From assembly GCF_004117855.1 (NCBI RefSeq), contig NZ_QWBW01000007.1, positions 124,517 to 188,516 of the forward strand: a stretch of DNA of 64,000 bases, given 5' to 3'. Shown here one piece after another: positions 28,063 to 39,022 of the stretch. Position 1 is the first letter of the stretch; the number at the start of each line of letters is the position of its first letter. Made by a program: the position numbers and the translations under genes. The stretch comes from Modicisalibacter coralii. Lineage in GTDB: Bacteria > Pseudomonadota > Gammaproteobacteria > Pseudomonadales > Halomonadaceae. The notes below the pieces were generated by a model. It was not told where the DNA came from, searched no databases, and saw only the letters and a program-made list of their open reading frames with translations.

Positions 28063-28593
28063 ATGAGCTTCAACCAGATTCCCGCCGGCAAGGATCTGCC
28101 CAACGACGTCTACGTGGCGATCGAGATCCCGGCCAACCATGCGCCGATCAAGTACGAGATCGACAAGGACATGGATGCGCTGGTCGTCGATCGATTCATG
28201 GCCACGCCGATGTTCTACCCGGCCAACTACGGCTTCATCCCCCACACCCTGGCCGACGACGGCGACCCGCTCGACGCCCTGGTGGTGACGCCGCATCCGG
28301 TGCAGCCCGGCAGCGTGATCCGCGCTCGTCCGGTCGGCGTGCTGAACATGACCGACGAGGCCGGCGAAGACGCCAAGCTGGTCTGCGTCCCGCACGGCAA
28401 GCTCACCGCCCTCTATGACGAGGTCGAGGAAGTCACCGACCTGCCCGAGCTGCTGCGCCAGCAGATCGCCCATTTCTTCGAGAACTACAAGGACCTCGAG
28501 AAGGGCAAGTGGGTCAAGGTGGAATCCTGGGACAACGCCGATGCCGCCCGCAAGGCGATCGAAAAGGCCGTGGCCGCCTACGAAAAGCAGTGA
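28063..28593 (+). CDS. ppa: inorganic pyrophosphatase
   Basis: Soluble family I pyrophosphatase of 176 residues. Active-site blocks: [32 protein letters not shown] with the metal-binding DDGDPLD aspartates, and the Lys/Tyr-rich [17 protein letters not shown] near the C-terminus. AAGGA stands eight bases before the ATG. An intergenic repeat element begins 14 bases after the stop. The window also encodes a PPi-type phosphofructokinase, so two enzymes compete for cytosolic PPi. Confidence 0.96.
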   Translation: MSFNQIPAGKDLPNDVYVAIEIPANHAPIKYEIDKDMDALVVDRFMATPMFYPANYGFIPHTLADDGDPLDALVVTPHPVQPGSVIRARPVGVLNMTDEAGEDAKLVCVPHGKLTALYDEVEEVTDLPELLRQQIAHFFENYKDLEKGKWVKVESWDNADAARKAIEKAVAAYEKQ

Positions 28594-28606
28594 GAACGCA
28601 TTTACG

Positions 28607-28802
28607 AACCCTCTGATGATGGGCGCCGGGGGCAGGACAAAGCGAGGGTCCTTTGCCATGGCCGGAAAATGTTCCTTTCCATTCCGGCATTCCCGCCATC
28701 CATGGCGGTCAGATAGCAAAGGTAGCGCCCAGGGAGGGGTTTACAGCGCCCTCGCGACGTCCTGCCGCCGGAGAAGCCCACGCCACCTACCGGTTGTGAA
28801 AG
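28607..28802 (+). repeat. dispersed intergenic repeat, long copy (196 bp)
   Basis: This segment matches, in inverted orientation, the segment at 34683-34827: shared blocks include the AACCCTCTGATGATGGGCG end, GAAGC/AAAGCGAGGGTCCTTTGCC, GGTAGCGCCCA-GGAGGGG, and CAGCGCCCTCGCGA. Internal complementarity (GCGAGGG with CCCTCGC; CCTTTGCC with GGCAAAGG in the short copy) predicts a multi-branched hairpin. This copy has about 51 extra bases at the central palindrome. It lies between ppa and the convergent DUF2333 gene and has no coding content. Confidence 0.85.
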
Positions 28803-28832
28803 ACGTTTTAAGCCGGCCACTCCGCCTACGTC

Positions 28833-28860
28833 AACGGGCCGCCCCTCGGGGCGGCCCGTT
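28833..28860. terminator. hairpin terminator between ppa/repeat and the DUF2333 gene
   Basis: Perfect 13-bp stem (28833-28845 with 28848-28860) with a very tight TC turn, placed 24 bases beyond the stop of the minus-strand gene. Probably bidirectional. Confidence 0.75.
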
Positions 28861-28883
28861 GCGTATCGGGGTCCCTCGCCGCG

Positions 28884-30233
28884 TCAGTGGGACGCGGCAG
28901 CCTCTTCCTGAGCGTCGTCACTCGCGGCGTCTGTCGCCTGGGCGCCTTGGGGCGTTTGAGCGTGGCCGCCCGAGTCGTCCGCGGACGCCTGGTCCTGCGT
29001 CGTCTCGTCCGCTTCGGCCTGGCCGGCTGCCGCCGATTCGGCCGACGACGCCCCGGGCTGACTCTCGGCGGACTGGCCATCGGCCGCCTGACCCTCGCCG
29101 GCCTCGCCATCGGTCGCCCGACCCTCGGTAGACTGGCCATCGGCCGTCTGGCCGGCGGCAGACTGGCTTGCGGTCGACGGTTGCTCGCTGCCCTGCCCCG
29201 TATCGGCCGGGGACGCCGAGGCCGGGGCCGAAGTGGATGGCACCTGTACGCCACGCAACTGACCGGCAAGATCCCGCGACAGGTCGGCGACGACCTTGGT
29301 GTGATTGGCGAGCACCAGTGAGTGATTGGCGAAGATCCCGAAGCCCGATCCGTTGAGGATCACCGGGCTCCAGACACGCCGCTGGGCCAGCTCCAGCTCG
29401 GCGATCAGACGCTCGAGATGGCCGTCGGCGTCGGCCTTGGCGAACAGGTCGGCATAGTCGCGCCGGGCCGCCCTGAGCAGTTGGGTGAGCGCCCAGGCCT
29501 CGCCGCGTGCCTCATAGAAGGTATCGTCGATGCGGAACCAGGGCGTCGACTCGGGCAGATCGTCTTCGTCCACGCCCAGTTCCCGCAGCGCTTCGGGATC
29601 GTCGGCGTTGGCCAGCAGGTGCTGCGTCTCGCGCCGGAAACGCTGAGAGACCTGGAGCAGCCAGTCGGCCAGCCCGTCACCCTCGGCGACGAAGCCGCTG
29701 CCGTCGTGACCCAGGTTACCCTGCAGGCCCTGCAGTGCGCCCAACGCCTTGGCATAGCTGCGCTCCGCCGCCGGGTAGAGCCAGTCCTCGCTATCGGTAC
29801 CCAACTCGGCCTGGATGGTCTTCAACGCCGGCGACGGCCCACCATTCAGCGCCGGCAGCGCCCGGGTCAGGGTTCGCGCCTGCTCCAGCACGCCGTATTC
29901 CCAGCTCGGCATGTTGTCGAGCCAGACGCCCGGCGGAAAGACATCGTTGTGCAGGAAGCCGCCCGGCTTGTCGAGCAGCGTCTCGACGGTGGCCGCCAGG
30001 GTCGCGACCATGACCGCCCCGCGCGCCGCCGGTGCCGTTTCGTTGCCTGCCTCCTGAACCGCCACCACCTGGGCGATGTCGATATCGGCGGGACGCCGGC
30101 TCCACCAGATCCCCAGCCCCAGACAGACGATCAGATAGAGCACCACCAGCACCAGCAGCGGCTTCCAGATCCAGCCGTACTCCGGGCGCTCGAGTACCTC
30201 GGTGCGACGCTTGCGGTTGCGAAATAAAGCCAT
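28884..30233 (-). CDS. DUF2333 family membrane protein with long low-complexity tail
   Basis: 449 residues: a short basic cytoplasmic N-terminus (RNRKRRTEVLERPEYGW), one membrane helix (about 24-44), a periplasmic DUF2333 domain (about 55-330; LLDKPGGFLHNDVFPPGVWLDNMPSWEYGVLEQAR in parts), then about 115 residues of Ser/Ala/Gln/Asp/Glu/Gly repeats (DGQ-, ADGQS-, -EGRATDGE-like units). DUF2333 proteins are usually near 330 residues, so the tail is an addition. Function unknown. Divergent from dsbD. Confidence 0.8.
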   Translation of the reverse strand: MALFRNRKRRTEVLERPEYGWIWKPLLVLVVLYLIVCLGLGIWWSRRPADIDIAQVVAVQEAGNETAPAARGAVMVATLAATVETLLDKPGGFLHNDVFPPGVWLDNMPSWEYGVLEQARTLTRALPALNGGPSPALKTIQAELGTDSEDWLYPAAERSYAKALGALQGLQGNLGHDGSGFVAEGDGLADWLLQVSQRFRRETQHLLANADDPEALRELGVDEDDLPESTPWFRIDDTFYEARGEAWALTQLLRAARRDYADLFAKADADGHLERLIAELELAQRRVWSPVILNGSGFGIFANHSLVLANHTKVVADLSRDLAGQLRGVQVPSTSAPASASPADTGQGSEQPSTASQSAAGQTADGQSTEGRATDGEAGEGQAADGQSAESQPGASSAESAAAGQAEADETTQDQASADDSGGHAQTPQGAQATDAASDDAQEEAAASH

Positions 30234-30374
30234 GTCCAGACGTCCTTGGGCGTGACGATTGAGAATTGGGCCGACTCGCAGAGTATCCTATCATGCTCCG
30301 TCTGGCGCTCATCGCCAGCCACTCAACGCCCCGCTCGCTCTCGCAAGCGGCACGTGCCCGAGGAATCTCGTTCG

Positions 30375-32309
30375 ATGCGTCATCGGTTGTCGTTGTCACT
30401 CTCGCTGCTGCTCTTGCTGCTGCTCGCCCTCCCCGCCCAGGCCGGCTTGTTCGACGACAACGCATCGCCTGGCAACGCCGAGACCTTTCTGCCGGTTCAC
30501 CAGGCCTTCCAGGCCAGCGCCTGGCGTGACGACGACACCCTCTACGTGGGCTTTGCCAACGCCGATGGCTACTATCTCTACCGCCACCGTTTCGCCGTGG
30601 CCAGCGCCACGCCGGAGGTGACGTTCGGCGAACCACGTCTGCCGGCGGGCAAGTTCAAGCACGACGACTACCTCGGCGATGCCCACGTCTTCTATCACCA
30701 GGTGGTCCTCGCCATCCCCCTCGACGGCGATGTCGCCGACGACACGGCGGTCTCCGCCCGGATCACCTTCCAGGGCTGCGCCGACGCCGGGCTCTGCTAC
30801 CCGCCGGAGACGCTCACCCTCGAGGCGCTCCCCGGCTCGCCCCCGGGCCGCTTCGCCGCGGCGGTCGACGACGCCACCCTGCCCCTGTCGACGCAACCGG
30901 CCCCATCGACCGGCAGCACCGCCTCGATGAGCAACGACGCCGCCTCTCGTTCCAGAGTAGCGGCCGCTGCCGCCAGCGACAGCCCCCGCAGCGAGGATGG
31001 CCACTTCAGCGCCCTGTTGCGCCAGGCATCGGTGCCGACGGTGCTGGGGCTGTTCTTCCTCGCCGGCGTGGGGCTGACCTTCACGCCCTGCGTCCTGCCG
31101 ATGCTGCCGATCCTCGCCGCGATCATCGTCGGACGCGGCGCGAGCCGCGGCCGCGCACTGGCCCTGTCGGGCAGCTATGTCGCCGGCATGGCGGTGACCT
31201 ACGCCCTGGTCGGCGTCCTCATGGGCCTGTTCGGTGCCGGGCTCAATCTGCAGGCCCGCCTGCAATCGCCCTGGGTGCTGGTGCCCTTCGCCGCGCTGTT
31301 CGTGCTCTTCGCCCTGGCGATGTTCGGCACCTTCGAGCTGCGTCTGGCGCCGGGGCTGGCCCAGCGCGTCGACGGCTGGCAGCAGCGTCTGCAGCGCAGC
31401 GGTCCGCTGGGCCTGGCGCTCGCCGGCGCGCTGTCGGTGGTGGTGGTCTCGCCCTGCGTCTCCGCGCCGCTGGCCGGGGCGATGGTCTTCATGGCCTCCA
31501 CCGGCGATGCCCTGCTGGGCGGCCTGGCGTTGCTCGCGCTGGGGCTGGGCATGGGCGTGCCGCTGTTGCTGGTCGGGGCCTTCGGCGGCACCTTTCTGCC
31601 CCGGGCCGGTGCCTGGATGAACGGCATCAAGACCGCCTTCGGCCTGCTGCTGCTGGGCGTGGCAATCTGGCTGGTCGAGCGCTTGCTGCCGGGGCCGCTG
31701 ACCCTGCTGCTGTGGAGCGCGCTGGCCATGGGCACGGCACTGGCCCTGGGGGCCCTGCCCCCCGGGCAGCCCCCGGGCTGGCCCCGCCTGCGTCAGTTGG
31801 CCGGCCTGTTGCTGCTGGGCTGGGGGCTGGCGCTGATCCTCGGCGCGGCCCAGGGCGGCAGCGACCCGCTGCGCCCCCTGGCCCGGCAGGATGGCGCCGA
31901 CGCGAGGAGCGCCGCCAACGACCTGGCCTTCGTGCGAGTGACCGATCTCGCCGGCCTCGAGCGCGAACTCGACCGTGCCGCCAGGCTCGGCCAGCCCGCC
32001 TTCGTCGACGTCACCGCCGACTGGTGCATATCCTGCCGGATCATGGAACGCGAGGTCTTCCCGGCCCCGAGCGTGGCCGCCCGACTCGCCGACTATCACC
32101 GAATTCGCGCCGACGTCACCGACACCGGCCCCGAGACCCGGGCCCTGCTCGACCGCTTCGGCCTGTTCGGCCCCCCGGGCCTGCTGTTCTTCCGCGACGG
32201 CAGGGAACTCGGATCGGCCAGGATCCAGGGCGAAGTCGATGCCGAGGCACTCTCCCGCCACCTTCGCCGCCTGGCCGAATCCGCCCCGAAAGCCACCCCG
32301 GCGTCGTGA
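30375..32309 (+). CDS. dsbD: thiol:disulfide interchange protein DsbD
   Basis: Carries reducing power across the inner membrane to periplasmic thiols. 644 residues: signal peptide (1-23), N-terminal alpha domain with its Cys pair (FQGCADAGLCYPP), a Ser/Ala linker, eight membrane helices with one Cys in FTPCVLPMLPI and one in VVSPCVSAPLAG, and a C-terminal thioredoxin-like domain with WCISC (C551, C554). Longer than E. coli DsbD (565) owing to the linker. In related genomes dsbD is followed by aroQ-accB-accC; here aroQ is reduced to a relic. Confidence 0.94.
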   Translation: MRHRLSLSLSLLLLLLLALPAQAGLFDDNASPGNAETFLPVHQAFQASAWRDDDTLYVGFANADGYYLYRHRFAVASATPEVTFGEPRLPAGKFKHDDYLGDAHVFYHQVVLAIPLDGDVADDTAVSARITFQGCADAGLCYPPETLTLEALPGSPPGRFAAAVDDATLPLSTQPAPSTGSTASMSNDAASRSRVAAAAASDSPRSEDGHFSALLRQASVPTVLGLFFLAGVGLTFTPCVLPMLPILAAIIVGRGASRGRALALSGSYVAGMAVTYALVGVLMGLFGAGLNLQARLQSPWVLVPFAALFVLFALAMFGTFELRLAPGLAQRVDGWQQRLQRSGPLGLALAGALSVVVVSPCVSAPLAGAMVFMASTGDALLGGLALLALGLGMGVPLLLVGAFGGTFLPRAGAWMNGIKTAFGLLLLGVAIWLVERLLPGPLTLLLWSALAMGTALALGALPPGQPPGWPRLRQLAGLLLLGWGLALILGAAQGGSDPLRPLARQDGADARSAANDLAFVRVTDLAGLERELDRAARLGQPAFVDVTADWCISCRIMEREVFPAPSVAARLADYHRIRADVTDTGPETRALLDRFGLFGPPGLLFFRDGRELGSARIQGEVDAEALSRHLRRLAESAPKATPAS

Positions 32310-32480
32310 CGTCCGGGGCGATCAGAAACGCTGTTCACGGCTGGCTGGACATGGCCGGCGTTTTTCGGCAAACTCCGCCGACACCGGCTTAATTGACGTT
32401 CAGATGCGGGATCGTGCAACAACCTGCGGTGATCTGAGCAAATTTCGAACAGGTTAACAGCGCCTTTCAAGGACCTCGCC

Positions 32481-32855
32481 ATGGCTCGACTCCTGGCACT
32501 CCACGGCCCCGACCTTCCGGGGCCCCGAGACCCCGACGACCCTGGCTCCATCGCACGCGACGCCACCGATCGGCACGCCGGCACGCGCTTGCCGCGTGAG
32601 CGCATCGCCCTGAGCGGCGCCGCCATCCCGTTCGTCGAAGCCTCCGCTCCCCTGCCCGTTCGCGAATCCCGTTATCGCCACGCCCGTCTTTACAACGTGG
32701 CCGCGAACACGCTGGCCGGATACGTGGCCGCCGACGCCGGACGGCCAGCGCACACCGCCCGGCACCGATTCGTCCAGCACCGGCATTCACCAACGCCCAG
32801 ACTCACTCACCATCGAGAGAACCCGACATGGATATTCGCAAGGTCAAGAAACTGA
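32481..32855 (+). pseudogene. aroQ: decayed 3-dehydroquinate dehydratase (aroQ relic)
   Basis: An open frame that begins like AroQ (MARLLALHGPDL versus the usual MARLLVLHGPNL) with a good ribosome site (AAGGA). It loses about 60 internal residues, then resumes with [19 protein letters not shown] (family: IPFIEVHLSNVHKREPFRH). The catalytic Tyr of ELYG, the NPAAFTHTS block and the EVHLSN His are gone. The frame then runs 28 bases into accB in another phase. The location, dsbD-(aroQ)-accB-accC, is where intact aroQ sits in Pseudomonas and relatives. It cannot be an active dehydratase; whether the 124-residue product is made is unknown. The 171 bases before it hold no other gene. Confidence 0.65.
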
Positions 32856-33307
32856 TCGAGCTGCTCGAGGAATCCAACATCAGCGAGATCGAGATTCAGG
32901 AAGGCGAGGAATCGGTTCGCATCAGCCGTCATCCCAACGGCGCACCGGCAGCGCAGCCGACGATGCCGCCGGCCCACTGGGGCCATGCCCCGGCGGCGTA
33001 TCCCGCCCCGACCGGCGGCCATGCCGCGCCCGCCGAGAGCGACGCCGAGGCCCCGGCGCCCGCCCAGCCCACCGGCCATGCCGTGACCTCGCCGATGGTC
33101 GGCACCTTCTACCGTGCCCCGGCCCCCGGCGCCAAGCCGTTCGTCGAAGTCGGCCAGAGCGTCAAGAAGGGCGAAACCATCTGTATCGTCGAAGCCATGA
33201 AGATGATGAACCAGATCGAGGCCGACAAGGACGGCGTGATCGAGGCGATCCTGGTCGAGGACGGCGAGCCGGTCGAATTCGACCAGCCGATGCTGCTCAT
33301 CTCCTGA
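32828..33307 (+). CDS. accB: acetyl-CoA carboxylase biotin carboxyl carrier protein
   Basis: 159 residues: N-terminal helix ([23 protein letters not shown] in parts), a Pro/Ala linker (about 38-84), and a C-terminal biotinyl domain with the protruding thumb and EAMKM (biotin Lys K125). It carries the carboxyl for malonyl-CoA synthesis. GAGA stands before the ATG. It pairs with accC 28 bases downstream. Confidence 0.96.
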   Translation: MDIRKVKKLIELLEESNISEIEIQEGEESVRISRHPNGAPAAQPTMPPAHWGHAPAAYPAPTGGHAAPAESDAEAPAPAQPTGHAVTSPMVGTFYRAPAPGAKPFVEVGQSVKKGETICIVEAMKMMNQIEADKDGVIEAILVEDGEPVEFDQPMLLIS

Positions 33308-33335
33308 TTCATTCGACAACTTGGCGGATCACATC

Positions 33336-34676
33336 ATGTTGGAAAAGGTACTCATCGCCAACCGCGGCGAGATCGCCCTGCGCATCCTGCGCGCCTGCAA
33401 GGAGCTGGGCATCCGCACCGTGGCGGTTCACTCCAAGGCCGACCGTGAACTGATGCACGTACGCCTGGCCGACGAGGCCGTGTGCATCGGCCCGGCCTCC
33501 TCGGCCCAGTCCTATCTCAACATCCCGGCGCTGATCAGCGCCGCCGAGGTCACCGACGCCAGCGCCATCCATCCCGGCTACGGCTTTCTCTCCGAGAACG
33601 CCAACTTCGCCGAACAGGTCGAGCGCTCGGGCTTCGTCTTCGTCGGCCCGCGCGCCGAGACCATTCGCCTGATGGGCGACAAGGTCAGCGCCATCGAGGC
33701 GATGAAGAAGGCCGGCGTGCCCACCGTGCCCGGCTCCGACGGCCCGCTGCCCGACGACGACGAGGCGATGCTGGCCACGGCGCGACGCATCGGCTACCCG
33801 GTGATCATCAAGGCGGCGGCCGGCGGCGGCGGGCGCGGCATGCGTGTGGTGCATACCGAGTCCAACCTGCTCTCCGCGGTCAGCGTGACCCAGACCGAAG
33901 CCAAGAACGCCTTCGGCGACGGCACCGTGTACATGGAGAAATTCCTCGAGCAACCGCGCCACGTCGAGGTCCAGGTGCTCGCCGACGGCCAGGGCAACGC
34001 CATCCATCTCTACGACCGCGACTGCTCGCTGCAGCGCCGTCACCAGAAGGTGCTCGAGGAAGCCCCGGCCCCGCAGATCGACCCCGAGGCGCGCGCCCAG
34101 GTGCTCAAGGCGTGTACCGACGCCTGTCTCGAGATCGGCTACCGCGGCGCCGGCACCTTCGAATTCCTCTACGAGAAGGGCCAGTTCTTCTTCATCGAGA
34201 TGAACACCCGCGTGCAGGTCGAGCACCCGGTCACCGAGATGGTCACCGGCGTCGACATCGTCAAGCAGCAACTGCTGATCGCCTCGGGCCAGCCGCTGTC
34301 GATCCGTCAGTCGGACATCGAGGTCAAGGGCCACGCCTTCGAGTGCCGGATCAACGCCGAGGATGCCCGCACCTTTATGCCCTCCCCGGGCAAGGTCGAC
34401 CTTTACCACGCGCCCGGCGGTCTCGGCGTGCGCATGGACTCGCACCTGTATACCGGCTACAGCGTGCCGCCCTACTACGACTCGCTGATCGGCAAGCTGA
34501 TCACCTGGGGCGCCGACCGCACCAACGCCCTGACGCGCATGCGCAACGCCCTCGACGAACTGCTGGTGGAAGGCATCAAGACCAACATCGACCTGCAGAA
34601 GGACCTGGTTCGCGACAGCGCCTTCCAGCAGGGCGGCGTCAACATCCACTACCTGGAAAAGAAACTCGGCGGCTAA
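33336..34676 (+). CDS. accC: acetyl-CoA carboxylase biotin carboxylase subunit
   Basis: 446-residue ATP-grasp enzyme that carboxylates AccB. Signatures: [52 protein letters not shown] (each in parts). The ATG at 33336 fits E. coli AccC; an upstream TTG at 33321 adds five residues without homology. Second gene of accBC. An inverted copy of the dispersed repeat begins seven bases after the stop. Confidence 0.96.
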   Translation: MLEKVLIANRGEIALRILRACKELGIRTVAVHSKADRELMHVRLADEAVCIGPASSAQSYLNIPALISAAEVTDASAIHPGYGFLSENANFAEQVERSGFVFVGPRAETIRLMGDKVSAIEAMKKAGVPTVPGSDGPLPDDDEAMLATARRIGYPVIIKAAAGGGGRGMRVVHTESNLLSAVSVTQTEAKNAFGDGTVYMEKFLEQPRHVEVQVLADGQGNAIHLYDRDCSLQRRHQKVLEEAPAPQIDPEARAQVLKACTDACLEIGYRGAGTFEFLYEKGQFFFIEMNTRVQVEHPVTEMVTGVDIVKQQLLIASGQPLSIRQSDIEVKGHAFECRINAEDARTFMPSPGKVDLYHAPGGLGVRMDSHLYTGYSVPPYYDSLIGKLITWGADRTNALTRMRNALDELLVEGIKTNIDLQKDLVRDSAFQQGGVNIHYLEKKLGG

Positions 34677-34682
34677 GAATGC

Positions 34683-34827
34683 CTTTCACATCCGGTAGAT
34701 GAAGCGGGCTTTTCCGGCGACAGAGCTTCGCGAGGGCGCTGTAAACCCCTCCTTGGGCGCTACCTTTGCCATCCATGGCAAAGGACCCTCGCTTCGCCCT
34801 GTCCCCGGCGCCCATCATCAGAGGGTT
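34683..34827 (-). repeat. dispersed intergenic repeat, short copy (145 bp)
   Basis: Reverse-complement homologue of 28607-28802, starting seven bases after accC and ending 37 before prmA. Its centre is a near-perfect palindrome, CCTTTGCCAT - 2 bases - ATGGCAAAGG, intact here but split in the long copy. Flanking GCGAGGG/CCCTCGC arms allow a larger fold. Transcription from accC to prmA would have to pass through it. Confidence 0.85.
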
Positions 34828-34864
34828 TGGAAATGTGATCTAGCCGGCTACCAAGGAGAGTTCC

Positions 34865-35770
34865 ATGCCCTGGCTGCAACTCAAGGCACGCATCGCACCG
34901 GCACAGGCCGAGACGCTCGAGGACCTGCTGCTCGCCGAGGGTGCCCAGGCGATCACCCTTCAGGACGCCCACGACGATCCGGTCTTCGAGCCCGAGCGTG
35001 GCAGCACGCCGCTGTGGCAGGAGACCGTGCTCACCGGGCTCTACGACGATCTCGAGGGTATCGAGGCGATGCTCGAGCGCGTTCGCCAGGGCTGGGCGAT
35101 GGAGATGGGCGACGAGCCCTGCCCCGAGGTCGAGTACGAACTGCTCGCCGACCGCGACTGGGAGCGCGAGTGGATGGACGGCTTCGAGCCGTTGCGCATG
35201 GGCGAGCGGCTGTGGATCGTGCCCAGCTGGCACGAGGCGCCGGACGCCGATGCCGTCAACCTGCGCCTCGATCCGGGACTGGCCTTCGGCACCGGCACCC
35301 ACCCCACCACCGCGCTGTGCCTGGGCTGGCTCGATGGGCTGAGCGTCAACGGCGAACTCGACGGTCGCCGGGTGCTCGACGTCGGCTGCGGCTCGGGCAT
35401 CCTGGCGATCGCCGCCCTCAAGCTGGGCGCAAGCGCCGCGACGGGCAGTGACATCGACCCCCAGGCGCTGCTGGCGAGTCGCGACAACGCCGAGCGCAAC
35501 GCCATCGACGAGGACACCCTGACGCTTCATCTCGCCGAGGCGATGCCCGCGGAGCGCTTCGCGATCGTGCTCGCCAACATCCTCGCCGGGCCGCTCGTCG
35601 AGCTGGCCTCGACCATCGCCGGCCATGTCGCGCCCGGCGGCCGCCTGGCCCTGTCGGGCATCCTCGAGCACCAGGCCGACGAGGTGCTCGACGCTTACCG
35701 CGCCGAGGGGCTGACCATGGACGAGCCCCGCACTCGCGACGGCTGGGTGCTGCTCACCGGCCGCCGCTGA
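34865..35770 (+). CDS. prmA: ribosomal protein L11 methyltransferase
   Basis: 301 residues. N-terminal L11-recognition domain (MPWLQLKARIAPAQAETLEDLLLAEGAQAITLQD in parts), linker with DRDWEREWMDGFEPLRMGERLWIVPSW, then a class I SAM fold: GLAFGTGTHPTTALCL, DVGCGSGILAIAALKLGA and LANILAGPL. GGAGAG before the ATG. Follows accBC, as in many gammaproteobacteria, but here separated by the repeat element. Confidence 0.95.
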   Translation: MPWLQLKARIAPAQAETLEDLLLAEGAQAITLQDAHDDPVFEPERGSTPLWQETVLTGLYDDLEGIEAMLERVRQGWAMEMGDEPCPEVEYELLADRDWEREWMDGFEPLRMGERLWIVPSWHEAPDADAVNLRLDPGLAFGTGTHPTTALCLGWLDGLSVNGELDGRRVLDVGCGSGILAIAALKLGASAATGSDIDPQALLASRDNAERNAIDEDTLTLHLAEAMPAERFAIVLANILAGPLVELASTIAGHVAPGGRLALSGILEHQADEVLDAYRAEGLTMDEPRTRDGWVLLTGRR

Positions 35771-35885
35771 CGCCTCGACGGCCGGTCGCGTTGCCCGCGG
35801 TCACGACGACGTTGGCAACGCGGCCTTCAATCTGCGCCGGCAGGTGAGTATCATAGGCGGCCCCTTTGCCGAGACCCCGATCACG

Positions 35886-36908
35886 ATGCCAGCCACCGCC
35901 AGCGTCGAACCACCCGCTATTGGCCCCTACCGGTTGCCCAACCGGGTCATTCTGGCGCCCATGGCCGGGGTCACCGACCGGCCGTTCCGTCAGCTCTGCC
36001 GCCGGCTTGGCGCCGGCCTGGTGGTCTCCGAGATGGTCACCGCCGACCCCAGCCTGTGGCACACCCGCAAGTCGCGCCAGCGCCTCGATCATCGCGGCGA
36101 GCCCGGGCCGCGCAGCGTGCAGATCGCCGGCGGCGACGCCCGAATGCTCGCCGAGGCGGCGCGGCTCAACGCCGAACGCGGCGCCCAGATCATCGACATC
36201 AACATGGGCTGCCCGGCCAAGAAGGTGTGCAACAAGGCCGCCGGCTCGGCGCTGCTGCGCGACGAGCGACTGGTCGCGGAGATCCTCGAGGCGGTGGTCG
36301 CCGCGGTGGACGTCCCGGTGACTCTGAAGATTCGTACCGGCTGGTGCGACCGGACCCGCAACGGCGAGCGCGTGGCACGCCTGGCCGAAGAAGCCGGCAT
36401 CCGTGCGCTGGCGGTCCACGGGCGCACCCGCGAGCAGCGTTATGGCGGGCGTGCCGAATACGACACCATTGCCGCGATCAAGGCCGCGGTCGGCATCCCG
36501 GTCTTCGCCAACGGCGACGTCGATTCCCCGCACAAGGCCGCCGAGGTTCTCGACTATACTGGTGCGGATGCCGTGATGGTCGGCCGCGGCGCCCAGGGCA
36601 ACCCCTGGATCTTTCGCCAGATCGACCACTTCCTGCGCACCGGAGAGACCCTGGCCATGCCGTGCAGCGCCGAGCAGCGCGCCGTCATGGGCGGCCATCT
36701 CGATGCCCTGCACGGCTTTTACGGCGATGTCATGGGCGTGAGGATCGCGCGCAAGCATATCGGCTGGTATCTGGGCGACCGGGACGATGCCAAGGCTCTG
36801 CGCAAGCGTTTCAACGTTCTCGAGACACCGGATGCGCAGAAGCGTTTCGTGGATGAACTGTTCCGCCAGGCCCCCGAGCCGGCAACCGATGGAATCAGCG
36901 CAGCATGA
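35886..36908 (+). CDS. dusB: tRNA-dihydrouridine synthase B
   Basis: FMN-dependent reductase of tRNA uridines, 340 residues. Family blocks: [42 protein letters not shown] with the catalytic Cys in NKAA context (C of VCNK), [11 protein letters not shown] and [14 protein letters not shown]. The ATG at 35886 gives the family length; a GTG at 35844 would add 14 residues. Overlaps fis by four bases (ATGA), the universal dusB-fis operon in gammaproteobacteria. Confidence 0.95.
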   Translation: MPATASVEPPAIGPYRLPNRVILAPMAGVTDRPFRQLCRRLGAGLVVSEMVTADPSLWHTRKSRQRLDHRGEPGPRSVQIAGGDARMLAEAARLNAERGAQIIDINMGCPAKKVCNKAAGSALLRDERLVAEILEAVVAAVDVPVTLKIRTGWCDRTRNGERVARLAEEAGIRALAVHGRTREQRYGGRAEYDTIAAIKAAVGIPVFANGDVDSPHKAAEVLDYTGADAVMVGRGAQGNPWIFRQIDHFLRTGETLAMPCSAEQRAVMGGHLDALHGFYGDVMGVRIARKHIGWYLGDRDDAKALRKRFNVLETPDAQKRFVDELFRQAPEPATDGISAA

Positions 36909-37204
36909 CCAGCAGGCAAGCCATTACCCCCGAACAAACGGCGTACGAGGAGCCGCTCGCCACCAGTCTGCCCCGCGGGCAGACGCTGCGCGAGGCCGTC
37001 GACGACGCCATGCATCGCTACTTCGCCCATCTCGAGGGCGAAACGGTGACCGACCTCTACGCCATGGTCATGGCCGAGGTCGAAGCCCCCTTGCTCAGCG
37101 CCGTGCTCGAGTACGCCGGCGGCAACCAGACCCGCGCCGCCGACATGCTGGGCCTGAATCGCGGCACCCTGCGCAAGAAGCTCAAGCACTACGACCTCAT
37201 CTGA
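36905..37204 (+). CDS. fis: DNA-binding protein Fis
   Basis: Nucleoid protein and regulator of rRNA promoters, 99 residues. The C-terminal helix-turn-helix is nearly invariant ([28 protein letters not shown], about 66-97), and the N-terminal arm with [13 protein letters not shown] is present. Translationally coupled to dusB. Confidence 0.97.
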   Translation: MTSRQAITPEQTAYEEPLATSLPRGQTLREAVDDAMHRYFAHLEGETVTDLYAMVMAEVEAPLLSAVLEYAGGNQTRAADMLGLNRGTLRKKLKHYDLI

Positions 37205-37296
37205 ACCGATCGTACCGGGGAGTCTCCTGATTCCCCGGCGTCATTTTCACGACCGCAATCTGTCGCCCAGTGCGACCCCCTTCAAGAGTGACAGCC

Positions 37297-38889
<1,593 letters not shown>

Positions 38890-38948
38890 CGCAGGCGCCT
38901 GCGGCGAGCTGTAAGCTGTAAACACAGCGTAGTGGCGGCATTCATCGA

Positions 38949-38980
38949 AAAACCCCATCGGTCATGACCGATGGGGTTTT
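38949..38980. terminator. strong bidirectional terminator after purH
   Basis: A 32-base perfect palindrome: AAAACCCCATCGGTCA and its complement. As RNA it gives a GC-core hairpin preceded by A4 and followed by T4 on both strands, ideal between convergent purH and the aldehyde dehydrogenase gene. Confidence 0.9.
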
Positions 38981-39022
38981 CGTTTCTCAAGCTTACGGCT
39001 TAAAGCGGCGGGCGAAGCCCGG

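Noticed and set aside
32310-32480. Additional small gene between dsbD and the aroQ relic
   Set aside because: No frame with a plausible start, ribosome site and codon pattern; it is treated as the upstream region of the accBC unit.
38949-38980. Perfect 32-base palindrome as operator or recombination site
   Set aside because: A4/T4 flanks and the location between convergent stops make a bidirectional terminator the simpler reading.
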